Below are positions 8,117 to 16,177 of a DNA stretch of 64,000 nt, in pieces. The notes below the pieces were generated by a model. That model was not told the origin of the DNA. It did no database searches and saw only the letters and a program-made list of their open reading frames with translations. Origin of the DNA: Prevotella sp. (GTDB taxonomy: Bacteria > Bacteroidota > Bacteroidia > Bacteroidales > Bacteroidaceae); assembly GCA_017443345.1 (NCBI GenBank), contig JAFSNR010000027.1:47481-111480 (forward strand), in the 5' to 3' direction. Every line of letters begins with the position of its first letter. Positions within the stretch are counted from its first letter, which is position 1. Both the position numbers and the translations under genes were made by a program.

Positions 8117-8660
8117 TTCCTTTATGAGTTAAATAATCATTTATCATTCCTGTCAATAGTTTCTTTGCGTAAAAGAACTGCGAGGCTGACGATGCCTCTT
8201 TAATTCCCAGCCGACGGGCGATCTCCTTGTGCGAGAGTTGCTCGAAAACATGGAGGTTTAACACCAGTCGGCAACCTGCAGGCAATCGCCCTATCATCTG
8301 ATTGAGGATGTCGGGGGGAATCAACTCCACCTGTGGATCTTCCTCATCTGCAATATCTTCTTTTGGCATCACGTCTGTGGTCTTCACCAGATCATGTTCG
8401 TTGAGCCAATCGAGAGCTCTATTCGTAACGATCTTCGACACCCAAGCCTTCAGAGAACCTTCACCTCGGTATTCGAATTCGCCTATGGAGGTCAGTATAC
8501 TGACGAAACTGTCTTGCAGCACATCCCTAACATCGTCATGCCCTGAGATATACCTTAGGCCTATCGCCATAGCATATCCTGAAAAGCGGTCGTACAGACG
8601 TCGCATCGCCTGGGAGTCACCGCCACGTATTGCATCGAGCAGCTGCCTTTCAGTCTCCAA
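8094..8660 (-). CDS. ECF-type RNA polymerase sigma factor
   Basis: 188 residues. The sigma-2 region has DDVRDVLQDSFVSI (about 42-55) and the core helix SLKAWVSKIVTNRALDWL. The sigma-4 region (about 118-175) has LPAGCRLVLNLHVFEQLSHKEIARRLGI, a helix-turn-helix for -35 recognition. It directs RNA polymerase to a stress or surface regulon. It lies between a lipoprotein gene 11 bases upstream and the anti-sigma/barrel gene that overlaps its end, so all three are probably one operon. The regulon is unknown. Confidence 0.92.
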   Translation of the reverse strand: METERQLLDAIRGGDSQAMRRLYDRFSGYAMAIGLRYISGHDDVRDVLQDSFVSILTSIGEFEYRGEGSLKAWVSKIVTNRALDWLNEHDLVKTTDVMPKEDIADEEDPQVELIPPDILNQMIGRLPAGCRLVLNLHVFEQLSHKEIARRLGIKEASSASQFFYAKKLLTGMINDYLTHKGNETGSMD

Positions 8661-8671
8661 ACCGTCTCTCC

Positions 8672-9955
8672 CTATTTGATCTTTTTAGTCGTGCTAAATA
8701 CTATCTTTAATGGTGACGACGGGGACATCACATATTTCTCTGTCCAGGGAGGGGGTATCATGTATGCCTCACAGAGATCCACCTGCTTGACCGTAATAAC
8801 ACCCAACCATTGCTTTGCCTTTGTATCGTATGTCATTGATGACTTTTCATAATCAGGAATTGGCGTAAACTGATAGAACTCATTATCAATCTTAGCTATA
8901 GCCGCATACTGCCAATTTTTGATGTTATAATAATATGCATCAGAAGAATAGCCGACAAAACCATACTCCAAATATGCATTATATGTCGCACCGTCTTTTT
9001 CAAAGGTTACCTTTTGCGGTTCCATAGTTTTGAATTCCTTCTTAAAAAGTGAGTCAACAAAGAACTTTGTCATATTGTTCTCAGCATCCATGAAGAGACC
9101 AAACGTTGACGTATTATTCAACTCCGCATGAAGGATTCCCTTACCAACTTCTTTCCCATTGGCACTCCATACCATTTCAAAATCACCATACTGTGAATCG
9201 TTAACAGAAGGAGAATTATCTGAATTGATGCCTGAAGCATCTGCATAAACAATGCTGTCTTTCTCAATTACCGATTTCCTGACAAGCTGAACTAAACGAA
9301 TGCGCTGTTGCTTACCCTCGTATATTGGTTTCTCGGAAGGAGTGATACTGGCAATGATACGCAAACGATACAAGTTATCCTTACCATAGAACTCCTTATA
9401 ATTAAGTCCATTGATTTCGCCCATCATCATATCGATCTTCTCATCTGTGCCCACAATCTGGCCGCAGAGAGTCTCATAGCTCCAAGTCTCCTCACTATTC
9501 TTCGGAAGGACACGGATTGGAAATACATCCATCACCACCTCCTTCATATTGGCCTTCTTAATACCCACATAGGTCATGTCCTCAATCTTCATCGAGGTGA
9601 AAGTATAAGCAGAACTACCCAAATCATCAACACTCAAGTTAGCAGCAATCTTAAGTTTGTATCTCCAACCTTCCTTGAGAACAACATTGTTGACTGCCAT
9701 ACTATCAAAAGTGGCAATGCGTTCACCCTTATCATCGATAGCCTCCTTTACTGGAGCCACACGATGAGCAGCCTTATCAGCATCAGTTAAAACGAATTCT
9801 GGTTCAATGGTCACCATCCAGGTCTCTGTTCGGGCAGATGGAGTGATATCAATATTAGCTCCGGAATTATCAGAACTATCATTGGAGCATGCTACAAACA
9901 GTATCACACTCCAAACCATTATACCTATTTTATATATAAGCTTTTTCAATTCCAT
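8672..9955 (-). CDS. Predicted lipoprotein of unknown function
   Basis: 427 residues. The signal sequence MELKKLIYKIGIMVWSVILF is followed by the lipobox VACS with Cys at about 23 and then a Ser/Asn/Asp linker typical of surface lipoproteins. The rest is beta-rich with no catalytic motif that I recognise; repeated extracellular-type domains are possible (segments around WRYKLKIAA, LYRLRIIAS and FEMVWSANG). The frame extends 30 codons upstream to 10045, but the ATG at 9955 gives a proper lipoprotein signal and is preferred. It is first in a probable operon with the ECF sigma and anti-sigma/barrel genes, so it may be the sensor input or a cell-surface partner. No clear TAnnTTTG promoter was found upstream. 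Confidence 0.7.
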   Translation of the reverse strand: MELKKLIYKIGIMVWSVILFVACSNDSSDNSGANIDITPSARTETWMVTIEPEFVLTDADKAAHRVAPVKEAIDDKGERIATFDSMAVNNVVLKEGWRYKLKIAANLSVDDLGSSAYTFTSMKIEDMTYVGIKKANMKEVVMDVFPIRVLPKNSEETWSYETLCGQIVGTDEKIDMMMGEINGLNYKEFYGKDNLYRLRIIASITPSEKPIYEGKQQRIRLVQLVRKSVIEKDSIVYADASGINSDNSPSVNDSQYGDFEMVWSANGKEVGKGILHAELNNTSTFGLFMDAENNMTKFFVDSLFKKEFKTMEPQKVTFEKDGATYNAYLEYGFVGYSSDAYYYNIKNWQYAAIAKIDNEFYQFTPIPDYEKSSMTYDTKAKQWLGVITVKQVDLCEAYMIPPPWTEKYVMSPSSPLKIVFSTTKKIK

Positions 9956-10128
9956 TCTCGCAAATTCTGATTGCTTGTCTGTATATATAACTGCAAATTC
10001 AAAAAACCTTGCACAAAATGTCCGTAAATTAACCATTTTAAACATTATTTAAGAAACGAACTTCCCTTGAAGGCTGACACCTTGCCGTGCCAACAACTAA
10101 CAAAAAAGAAATAATCATAAGCGTAACT

Positions 10129-11118
10129 CTATTTTTCCTTATAAATAACCTTATTAGCTCCACTAGTAATTTTCAATGCCTCAGGGTGTTCCTTAATAAA
10201 GGAATCGATGTGTCGAACACGCTTCTCTGTGAGTATTTCGTCAACAGCTATCAGAATTCCAGTTTCTTCCACATCACCAAAACCATAATTGATAGCAGTA
10301 CCAAATAGTCGCATCGTTGGAGAAAGGTTCATATAAGCATTCACCAATGGAGGTATATTATAACCCAACTTACGGATCTCTGTATTTAATATTCGATAAT
10401 CTTCCCTGAAGTCGTCCTTACAGAAGAGAGCAGCCAAGACCTGCGGATCTTCTTCCATTTCCAACGGTTTCATCGGCAATATGAGCTTATCTTTGTCATC
10501 AAAATGTTTTTTCAGGAAGTACAAAATCATATCGCGTCCCTTACGGATATAAGAGGGATACATCGTCATCTTACCAAAGAAATAACGCACATTAGGCATG
10601 ATGACCGTCAGCGCGCCCAAACCATCCCAAAGATTATCGAGAGCAAAAAGACTCTTTGCGCCCATGCGGGAACTCTGATAAGGTAAAGAAACAAAAGAAC
10701 GTCCCAACTCTATGGTATAAGGCATATATTCCTTAATGAATTTATCGGAGAAATGGAACATGTGACTGGTAGCGAGCTTGGGCTGTCCTTTCTCATCCAT
10801 TTCCCAACAAGTTCCCTCCAAATACCGATACCCTCCAATAATCTCTTTTGCCTCAGGATTCCAGACAATTAGCTGCTTATAACAATTCTCACAGGTATCG
10901 AACTCGTCAATATCCATTTCCTTACCTGTTCCGCCTCCTGCTTCACGAAAAGCAATCTCACGCAAACGACCAATTTCCTTCATGACATTCGGTGCATTAT
11001 GAGCTGTAATGACATAAATCTCATTATGACTCTTGTTTGTCATACGAAGCTGAAGCGTGGGAGTCAGTTCACTCTTGAGTACTTCTTTGTCTATTGGTTG
11101 GATAATCTCCTGTTCCAT
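10129..11118 (-). CDS. glsB: GNAT N-acyltransferase, probable glycine-lipid synthase GlsB
   Basis: 329 residues of the hemolysin/OlsB-like GNAT family, with REIAFREAGGGTGKEMDIDEFD (about 52-73), IIGGYRYL, and ELGRSFV followed by a C-terminal domain. Such enzymes transfer a beta-hydroxy fatty acyl group from acyl-ACP to an amino acid. In Bacteroides thetaiotaomicron GlsB makes N-acylglycine and GlsA then O-acylates it to glycine lipid. The gene directly upstream encodes the matching PlsC-type acyltransferase with an 11-base gap, which supports this reading. Ornithine or another amine is a possible alternative acceptor. The product would be a zwitterion-free membrane lipid important for stress survival in Bacteroidales. 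Confidence 0.8.
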   Translation of the reverse strand: MEQEIIQPIDKEVLKSELTPTLQLRMTNKSHNEIYVITAHNAPNVMKEIGRLREIAFREAGGGTGKEMDIDEFDTCENCYKQLIVWNPEAKEIIGGYRYLEGTCWEMDEKGQPKLATSHMFHFSDKFIKEYMPYTIELGRSFVSLPYQSSRMGAKSLFALDNLWDGLGALTVIMPNVRYFFGKMTMYPSYIRKGRDMILYFLKKHFDDKDKLILPMKPLEMEEDPQVLAALFCKDDFREDYRILNTEIRKLGYNIPPLVNAYMNLSPTMRLFGTAINYGFGDVEETGILIAVDEILTEKRVRHIDSFIKEHPEALKITSGANKVIYKEK

Positions 11119-11129
11119 CTCTTATATAT

Positions 11130-11954
11130 TTATAGATTGTAGACTTGTTCTCTTACAAATTGAGCCCATTCCATCGGGGATTTGCTCTTATCGAAAGTTT
11201 GCCAGGGAATAGGTTTCCCGATCTTTACAACGAAGGTCTTGTGAACATTCTTATACATTTCATCGGCCAAAAAGAGCATAGCAAGATTGAAGGGCAGGCA
11301 TCTGTCGCTGAAGTTGGCCAAACGATAGAAGAAATTAGAGTTCTGCCCCCCGAAGTGGATGGGCACCACGTCGCGCTGATATTCCACACTCTTCGAGATA
11401 AATGTCTTAGTCCATGGTATGTCGCAAATCACACCATTTCGCTTGCGCGAACAAAGCCCTGCAGGAAACATCAGGATGTGGTTCCCGCTCTCGAAACCAG
11501 CCTTCACCATCGCAGGGAAATTGCGACTCTGACTTCCCGTCTTGTTGATGGGAATACATAGGGGAGCCAGTCCTGGTAAATTCATCAGCAAATCATTGAC
11601 CAGGTAACGAAAACGCGCATCGTAATGACGCCCGATAATGGCTCCCAAAGCGATGCCGTCAGCTCCTCCAAGAGGATGATTACTAACAAAAGTATAACGT
11701 TTGCCATCGTTAGGATCCGGAAGATTCTCCTTTCCAACGATGTCTAGCGTCATATCCAGATATTTAGCAACGGCCTCCAGCCAATCGACGCCAGTCTTGT
11801 CGCGATTATCCCAAATAAAAGCATTTATCTGATCCTGGTGGACGATACGCTTCAACCATCCCACCAAGAAACCTGGCACGAATTTCGCCTTCGTGCCCAT
11901 CTTACTTTTTAGGATTTCATCAATGTTGATTGTCTTCTCTGTTACAGTTGCCAT
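11130..11954 (-). CDS. glsA: PlsC-family O-acyltransferase, probable glycine-lipid enzyme GlsA
   Basis: 274 residues of the lysophospholipid acyltransferase fold. The acyltransferase motif is FVSNHPLGGADG with His93 and Asp99, that is H-x5-D rather than the usual H-x4-D; a second motif is MFPAGLCSRKRNG. It is expected to acylate the hydroxyl of the N-acyl amino acid made by the next gene. The frame can be extended to a TTG at 12011, but the -7 box at 11979-11986 lies between, so the ATG at 11954 is the start. It forms a two-gene operon with glsB and is divergent from mraZ, with about 210 bases between the starts. Confidence 0.8.
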   Translation of the reverse strand: MATVTEKTINIDEILKSKMGTKAKFVPGFLVGWLKRIVHQDQINAFIWDNRDKTGVDWLEAVAKYLDMTLDIVGKENLPDPNDGKRYTFVSNHPLGGADGIALGAIIGRHYDARFRYLVNDLLMNLPGLAPLCIPINKTGSQSRNFPAMVKAGFESGNHILMFPAGLCSRKRNGVICDIPWTKTFISKSVEYQRDVVPIHFGGQNSNFFYRLANFSDRCLPFNLAMLFLADEMYKNVHKTFVVKIGKPIPWQTFDKSKSPMEWAQFVREQVYNL

Positions 11955-11978
11955 TTGCACATTATCGTTAACAAGCTG

Positions 11979-11986
11979 CAAAAATA
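11979..11986 (-). promoter_or_regulatory. -7 promoter element for glsA-glsB operon
   Basis: TATTTTTG on the minus strand, with TTTG 22 bases further upstream (12009-12012). It lies 25 bases before the ATG at 11954 and rules out the longer TTG-started frame. Confidence 0.55.
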
Positions 11987-12097
11987 GCACATTTCTTTCA
12001 ATTCTGAGCAAAAAAAGAAGAAAAATGTATCTTTTTAAATGTATTTAGTACACAAAAAGGAGGCAAATCAATAAAATAAAGTTAAAATTTAAAAAAA

Positions 12098-12127
12098 GTG
12101 GGGAAAAGTGGTGTAAAGTGGGGAAAA
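12098..12127 (+). promoter_or_regulatory. Three MraZ-type operator repeats
   Basis: Three direct repeats with a 10-base period: GTGGGGAAAA (12098-12107), GTGGTGTAAA (12108-12117) and GTGGGGAAAA (12118-12127). MraZ of E. coli and other bacteria binds TGGG-type repeats with 10-base spacing ahead of its own gene. The array ends five bases before the -7 box and covers the -33 position, so binding should repress transcription. The middle copy is degenerate. Confidence 0.8.
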
Positions 12128-12132
12128 TTTCC

Positions 12133-12140
12133 TACCTTTG
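12133..12140 (+). promoter_or_regulatory. -7 promoter element for the dcw cluster
   Basis: TACCTTTG, 28 bases before the mraZ ATG and directly after the MraZ boxes. No TTTG -33 element is present because that position is taken by the repeats. Confidence 0.7.
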
Positions 12141-12150
12141 TAACCGAAAT

Positions 12151-12162
12151 CTATTTAAATAG
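12151..12162 (+). repeat. 12-base palindrome in the mraZ leader
   Basis: CTATTTAAATAG is self-complementary and sits six bases before the mraZ start codon, in the expected 5' leader. It may be an accident of AT-rich sequence or a second protein-binding site. Confidence 0.4.
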
Positions 12163-12168
12163 GTACAT

Positions 12169-12624
12169 ATGCGCTTTTTAGGGAATATAGACGCTAAGAC
12201 TGATGCGAAGGGAAGAGCCTTTCTGCCAGCAGTTTTCCGCAAGGTGCTACAAGCATCTGGCGAAGAATGTCTGGTATTGAGGAAGGACGTTTTCCAGAAG
12301 TGTCTTGTACTCTATCCCGAAAGCGTATGGAATGAGCGGCTTGACCTATTAAAGGCCCAATTGAAACCATGGAAACAGGCACATCAGCAGATATTCCGGC
12401 AATTTGTGTCTGAAGCCGAAGTGGTAGTGCTTGATGGCAATGGCCGATTCCTCATCTCAAGGCGTCTGCAGAAAATTGCGGAGATTAATCAAGACATCCA
12501 GTTTATCGGCATGGATAACACTATTGAGATCTGGTCACCCGAGAATCTGCAGAATACACTCAAACCTGAAGAAGAGTTTGGAATAGAATTCGAAAACATC
12601 ATGAACGCTGACGATGCCTTATGA
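12169..12624 (+). CDS. mraZ: Division/cell-wall cluster transcriptional repressor MraZ
   Basis: 151 residues with two SpoVT/AbrB-like repeats. The first carries FLGNIDAKTDAKGRAFLPAVFRK (about 3-25) and the second VVVLDGNGRFLISRRLQ (about 85-101), each with the DxKGR-type core. It is a ring-forming DNA-binding protein that represses the dcw operon through the repeats found just upstream. It is the first gene of a 13-gene run to ftsZ. Its TGA overlaps the rsmH start (ATGATG). Confidence 0.96.
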   Translation: MRFLGNIDAKTDAKGRAFLPAVFRKVLQASGEECLVLRKDVFQKCLVLYPESVWNERLDLLKAQLKPWKQAHQQIFRQFVSEAEVVVLDGNGRFLISRRLQKIAEINQDIQFIGMDNTIEIWSPENLQNTLKPEEEFGIEFENIMNADDAL

Positions 12625-13535
12625 TGAATACTGCCGAGACATATCACGTTCCGGTACTCCTTCAGGAGAGCATAGACGGGCTGAACATCAAGCCTGACGG
12701 TATCTATATAGACGTCACCTTCGGCGGAGGAGGCCATAGCAGGGAGATTTTGAACCGTTTGGGGAAAAACGGTCATCTCTATAGTTTCGATCAAGACGAG
12801 GATGCTGAGAAGAACATCCTTGATGACGACAGATTTACGTTCGTAAGAAGCAATTTCAGATATATCCACAACTGGATGCGCTATTATAACGTTGCACACA
12901 TTGACGGCCTGCTGGCAGACCTTGGTGTTTCCAGTCATCATTTCGATGATGAAACTCGCGGATTCTCTTTCCGTTTCGACGCGCCATTGGACATGCGAAT
13001 GAACAATAGATCGGGAGTGACGGCAGCAGAGATCCTTAACACGTACAGCGAAGAGATGCTGGCCGACATATTCTACATCTACGGAGAATTAAAAAATGCC
13101 CGCAAGATAGCAGCAGCTATCGTAAAGGCAAGGAGCTACAAAAATATTGAAAAGACTGGTGACCTCATGCAGGAAACAGAGAAACTGTTCCTACGTGAAC
13201 GCGAAAAGAAAGAAATAGCAAAATTGTTCCAAGCGCTGCGCATTGAGGTTAACCATGAGATGGATGCCCTGAAGGAAATGCTGAATGGTGCCAAAGAGAT
13301 CCTTAACGAAGGAGGCCGGCTTTCAGTCATTACCTATCATTCGCTAGAAGATCGCATCGTAAAGAACATGATGAAAGCGGGAAACGTCGAGGGTAAGATG
13401 ACTCAGGACTTTTACGGTCGTACAGAGGCACCATTCCGACTGATAAGCAATAGGGTGATTACACCAAGTGAAGAGGAACAAGAGCGCAATCCTCGTAGCA
13501 GAAGCGCAAAATTGAGAATAGCAGAAAAAGTATAA
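12621..13535 (+). CDS. rsmH: 16S rRNA (cytosine-1402 N4)-methyltransferase RsmH
   Basis: 304 residues. It opens YHVPVLLQESIDGLNI, with the SAM-binding motif DVTFGGGGHSREIL (about 31-44), then GLLADLGVSSHHFD, FSFRFDAPLDMRM and the C-terminal VITYHSLEDRIVKNMMK. It methylates N4 of C1402 in the ribosomal P site. It overlaps mraZ by four bases and is followed after two bases by the ftsL-like gene, so translation is probably coupled through the operon. Confidence 0.97.
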   Translation: MMNTAETYHVPVLLQESIDGLNIKPDGIYIDVTFGGGGHSREILNRLGKNGHLYSFDQDEDAEKNILDDDRFTFVRSNFRYIHNWMRYYNVAHIDGLLADLGVSSHHFDDETRGFSFRFDAPLDMRMNNRSGVTAAEILNTYSEEMLADIFYIYGELKNARKIAAAIVKARSYKNIEKTGDLMQETEKLFLREREKKEIAKLFQALRIEVNHEMDALKEMLNGAKEILNEGGRLSVITYHSLEDRIVKNMMKAGNVEGKMTQDFYGRTEAPFRLISNRVITPSEEEQERNPRSRSAKLRIAEKV

Positions 13536-13537
13536 AT

Positions 13538-14032
13538 ATGGCCAAAAAAGAAGACATAGAACTAGAGATCCAACAGCCCGTAGTAGCAGACGATCCCATC
13601 ATAGACGAGGAGAAGCTCGTTGAAGAGGAAGCTGCCGAGATGAAGGAGCAAGCCAAGAAGACGATCCAGATGATCAAGGAGAAGGCTAAGGAAGAGGATC
13701 CCAAGCCTAGCTCCGCGATGACGCTGAGGACGATTCTGGGCGGCGACTTCTTGACGGCGGAGATGGTTCGTCGTCAAATCTGGCTTTTTGTGCTCATGGT
13801 TATCTTCTGTATTGTCTATGTAGCCATTCGCTATCAGTGTCAGCAGGACATGATTGCCATCGACAAATTAGAAAAGCAATTACTTGACGCCAAATACAAG
13901 GCCCTATCCAGTTCAAGCACTCTGACAGAGAAGTGTCGCGAGAGTCATGTTCTGGATGCTTTAAAGCAAAACAAGGACAGTCTGTTGCATATATCAGACC
14001 AGCCACCATATATAATAAATGTACCAGAATAA
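13538..14032 (+). CDS. ftsL: FtsL-like cell division protein
   Basis: 164-residue single-pass membrane protein. It has an acidic and Lys-rich cytoplasmic N-terminus (1-78) with a possible coiled coil at 24-52, one membrane helix at about 81-98 (IWLFVLMVIFCIVYVAI), and a short periplasmic helix with LEKQLLDAKYKAL. Position between rsmH and ftsI and this topology match the Bacteroidetes FtsL-like family, which should form the FtsQ-L-B-type subcomplex that activates FtsW/FtsI. The long acidic N-terminus is larger than that of proteobacterial FtsL. Sequence similarity to classical FtsL is weak, so the name is by position and topology. Confidence 0.85.
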   Translation: MAKKEDIELEIQQPVVADDPIIDEEKLVEEEAAEMKEQAKKTIQMIKEKAKEEDPKPSSAMTLRTILGGDFLTAEMVRRQIWLFVLMVIFCIVYVAIRYQCQQDMIAIDKLEKQLLDAKYKALSSSSTLTEKCRESHVLDALKQNKDSLLHISDQPPYIINVPE

Positions 14033-14041
14033 GAAGACGGA

Positions 14042-16159
14042 ATGAGTAAGTTCAAAAGCGATAAGGTAATGCCCCGCTACTTCGCCATTGCAGTAGTCCT
14101 GACATTAATTGGTTTTGCCGTTGTGGGCAAGGCCATGTATATCATGACTGCCAAGAAAGACTACTGGACACAGGTGGCAGACCGTCTGAAACGTGATAGT
14201 GTTAGCGTCAAGCCTAGCCGTGGTAACATCCTTAGTTGCGATGGTCAGCTGATGGCCAGTAGCATACCTGAGTATAAAGTCTACATGGACTTCCAGGCAG
14301 GAAGAGACGACTCGGTACATGCCCACAAGCAAGATTCCATTTGGGAAGAAAAAATTGACACCATCTGTGAAGGGCTGAGTCAAATTTTCCCCTCAAAGAC
14401 GGCAGCAGAATTCAAGAGCCATTTGTTGGAGGGCAAAAAGCGTGTACTAAAGAATGGCAAAGAAGGTGCTCGTCACTACCCCATTTGGCCGCGACGCATC
14501 GACTACAACACATTCTGCGAAGTGCGCAAGCTTCCTATTTTCAAAGAGCCCAACTACAAGGGAGGCTTCCACTGGGAAGAATTCAATGCCCGTCGACGTC
14601 CGTTCGGGTCACTGGCACAACGTACTGTTGGTGACATGTTTGGCGCCAAGGATAGCGCAAAATATGGTCTGGAACTATCTTACGACTCCATACTTAGAGG
14701 GAAAAACGGTCTGATGCATCGTCGTAAGATTCTTAGCAAATATCTGGACATTCCAGTCCTGTTACCTGAAGACGGTGCAGATATCGTTACAACCATCGAC
14801 GTCAGCATGCAGGACTTAGCTGAGCGCGCCATGATTGAAGAACTAAAGGAAATCAATGGCGAGATGGGAGTAGCAATCCTGATGGAAGTTAAGACTGGAG
14901 ACATCAAAGCCATTGTTAACATGACGCGCGGCGCTGACGGAGAGTATCACGAAGCGGTCAACAACGCTATCAGCTACCGTTGTGAGCCAGGATCGGTATT
15001 TAAGACAGCCTCATTCCTGGTTGCACTCGACGACGGGGTAGTGGACACCAGTTTTGTCATACATACTGGAAGTGGCGTCATGAACATGCATGGTCGTGAC
15101 ATGAAGGATCATAACTGGCGTCGTGGTGGTTATCAAGATATCAATGTTGCCCGTGCACTGGAGGTCAGCTCGAATATTGGTGTCAGCTATGTCATTGATA
15201 AATTTTACGGTAGTAACCCAAAGAAATATGTAGAAGGTCTATATCGTGTTGGTATCCATGAAGACCTGAAAATTCCATTGGTTGGCTATCACACTCCAAT
15301 GATCAGAATACCTGACACAAAGACTACCGATCGCGCTAAATATTGGAGTAAGACGACGCTTCCATGGATGAGTATCGGTTATGAAACACAGATTGCGCCC
15401 ATCAATACCGTTGCCTTCTACAATGCTATCGCCAACAATGGCAAGATGATGCAGCCAAGGTTCGTCAAGCAGATTGTCAAAAACGGTGAGGTCATTAAGG
15501 AGTTTGAGCCCGTAGTTCTTAAGGAACGTATCGCCAAACCACAAGCCATTAAGACGATGCAGACGATCTTGGAGCATGTTGTCAGTCAAGGATTAGGGAA
15601 AAGAGCAGGCTCGAAGTCATTTAAAGTCGCAGGAAAGACTGGTACAGCCCAGATTGCTGACCAATATGGTGGTTATCACTCGGGGATCACACGTTATTGG
15701 CTGTCATTTGCTGGCTACTTCCCTGCCGACAATCCCCGATACACCTGCATCGTCTGTCTGAAGAAATCAGGACTGCCTGCCTCGGGTGGTGGTATGAGTG
15801 GACTTGTCTTCCACCATATCTCTGAAGGTGTAATGGCCCAAAGTCTTAAGCTCGACGTCAATGATGCTCGCGACACCTTATCGATTATGGTCCCCGATGT
15901 CAAAGGCGGCGACCTGGTGGCAGCCAATTACGTGCTCGACCATTTGGGAGTTAAAGCAAACAATAACCGAAGCAACATCAGTACGCAGAAGGAAATAATC
16001 CCTGATGTAATAGGGATGGGTGCCCGTGATGCAGTCTATCAATTGGAAAGCAGAGGAGTCAAAGTCAAACTCAGAGGTAGAGGCAAAGTCAAATCACAGA
16101 GCATCTATGCTGGCACATTAGTCAAACAAGGCATGGTGTGTGAACTGAATATGGAATAA
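14042..16159 (+). CDS. ftsI: Septal peptidoglycan transpeptidase FtsI (PBP3-type) with PASTA domain
   Basis: 705 residues. N-terminal anchor helix at about 13-33, dimerisation domain, and a transpeptidase domain with the nucleophile Ser318 in EPGSVFKTASF (SxxK), SSN in EVSSNIGVSY, and the KTG box at Lys532 in AGKTGTAQIAD. A C-terminal PASTA domain lies at about 650-705 (IPDVIGMGARDAVYQLESRG), which may bind cell-wall fragments. It cross-links septal peptidoglycan with FtsW. It begins nine bases after the ftsL-like gene. Confidence 0.96.
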   Translation: MSKFKSDKVMPRYFAIAVVLTLIGFAVVGKAMYIMTAKKDYWTQVADRLKRDSVSVKPSRGNILSCDGQLMASSIPEYKVYMDFQAGRDDSVHAHKQDSIWEEKIDTICEGLSQIFPSKTAAEFKSHLLEGKKRVLKNGKEGARHYPIWPRRIDYNTFCEVRKLPIFKEPNYKGGFHWEEFNARRRPFGSLAQRTVGDMFGAKDSAKYGLELSYDSILRGKNGLMHRRKILSKYLDIPVLLPEDGADIVTTIDVSMQDLAERAMIEELKEINGEMGVAILMEVKTGDIKAIVNMTRGADGEYHEAVNNAISYRCEPGSVFKTASFLVALDDGVVDTSFVIHTGSGVMNMHGRDMKDHNWRRGGYQDINVARALEVSSNIGVSYVIDKFYGSNPKKYVEGLYRVGIHEDLKIPLVGYHTPMIRIPDTKTTDRAKYWSKTTLPWMSIGYETQIAPINTVAFYNAIANNGKMMQPRFVKQIVKNGEVIKEFEPVVLKERIAKPQAIKTMQTILEHVVSQGLGKRAGSKSFKVAGKTGTAQIADQYGGYHSGITRYWLSFAGYFPADNPRYTCIVCLKKSGLPASGGGMSGLVFHHISEGVMAQSLKLDVNDARDTLSIMVPDVKGGDLVAANYVLDHLGVKANNNRSNISTQKEIIPDVIGMGARDAVYQLESRGVKVKLRGRGKVKSQSIYAGTLVKQGMVCELNME

Positions 16160-16177
16160 ACAAAGAACAACAATGAT

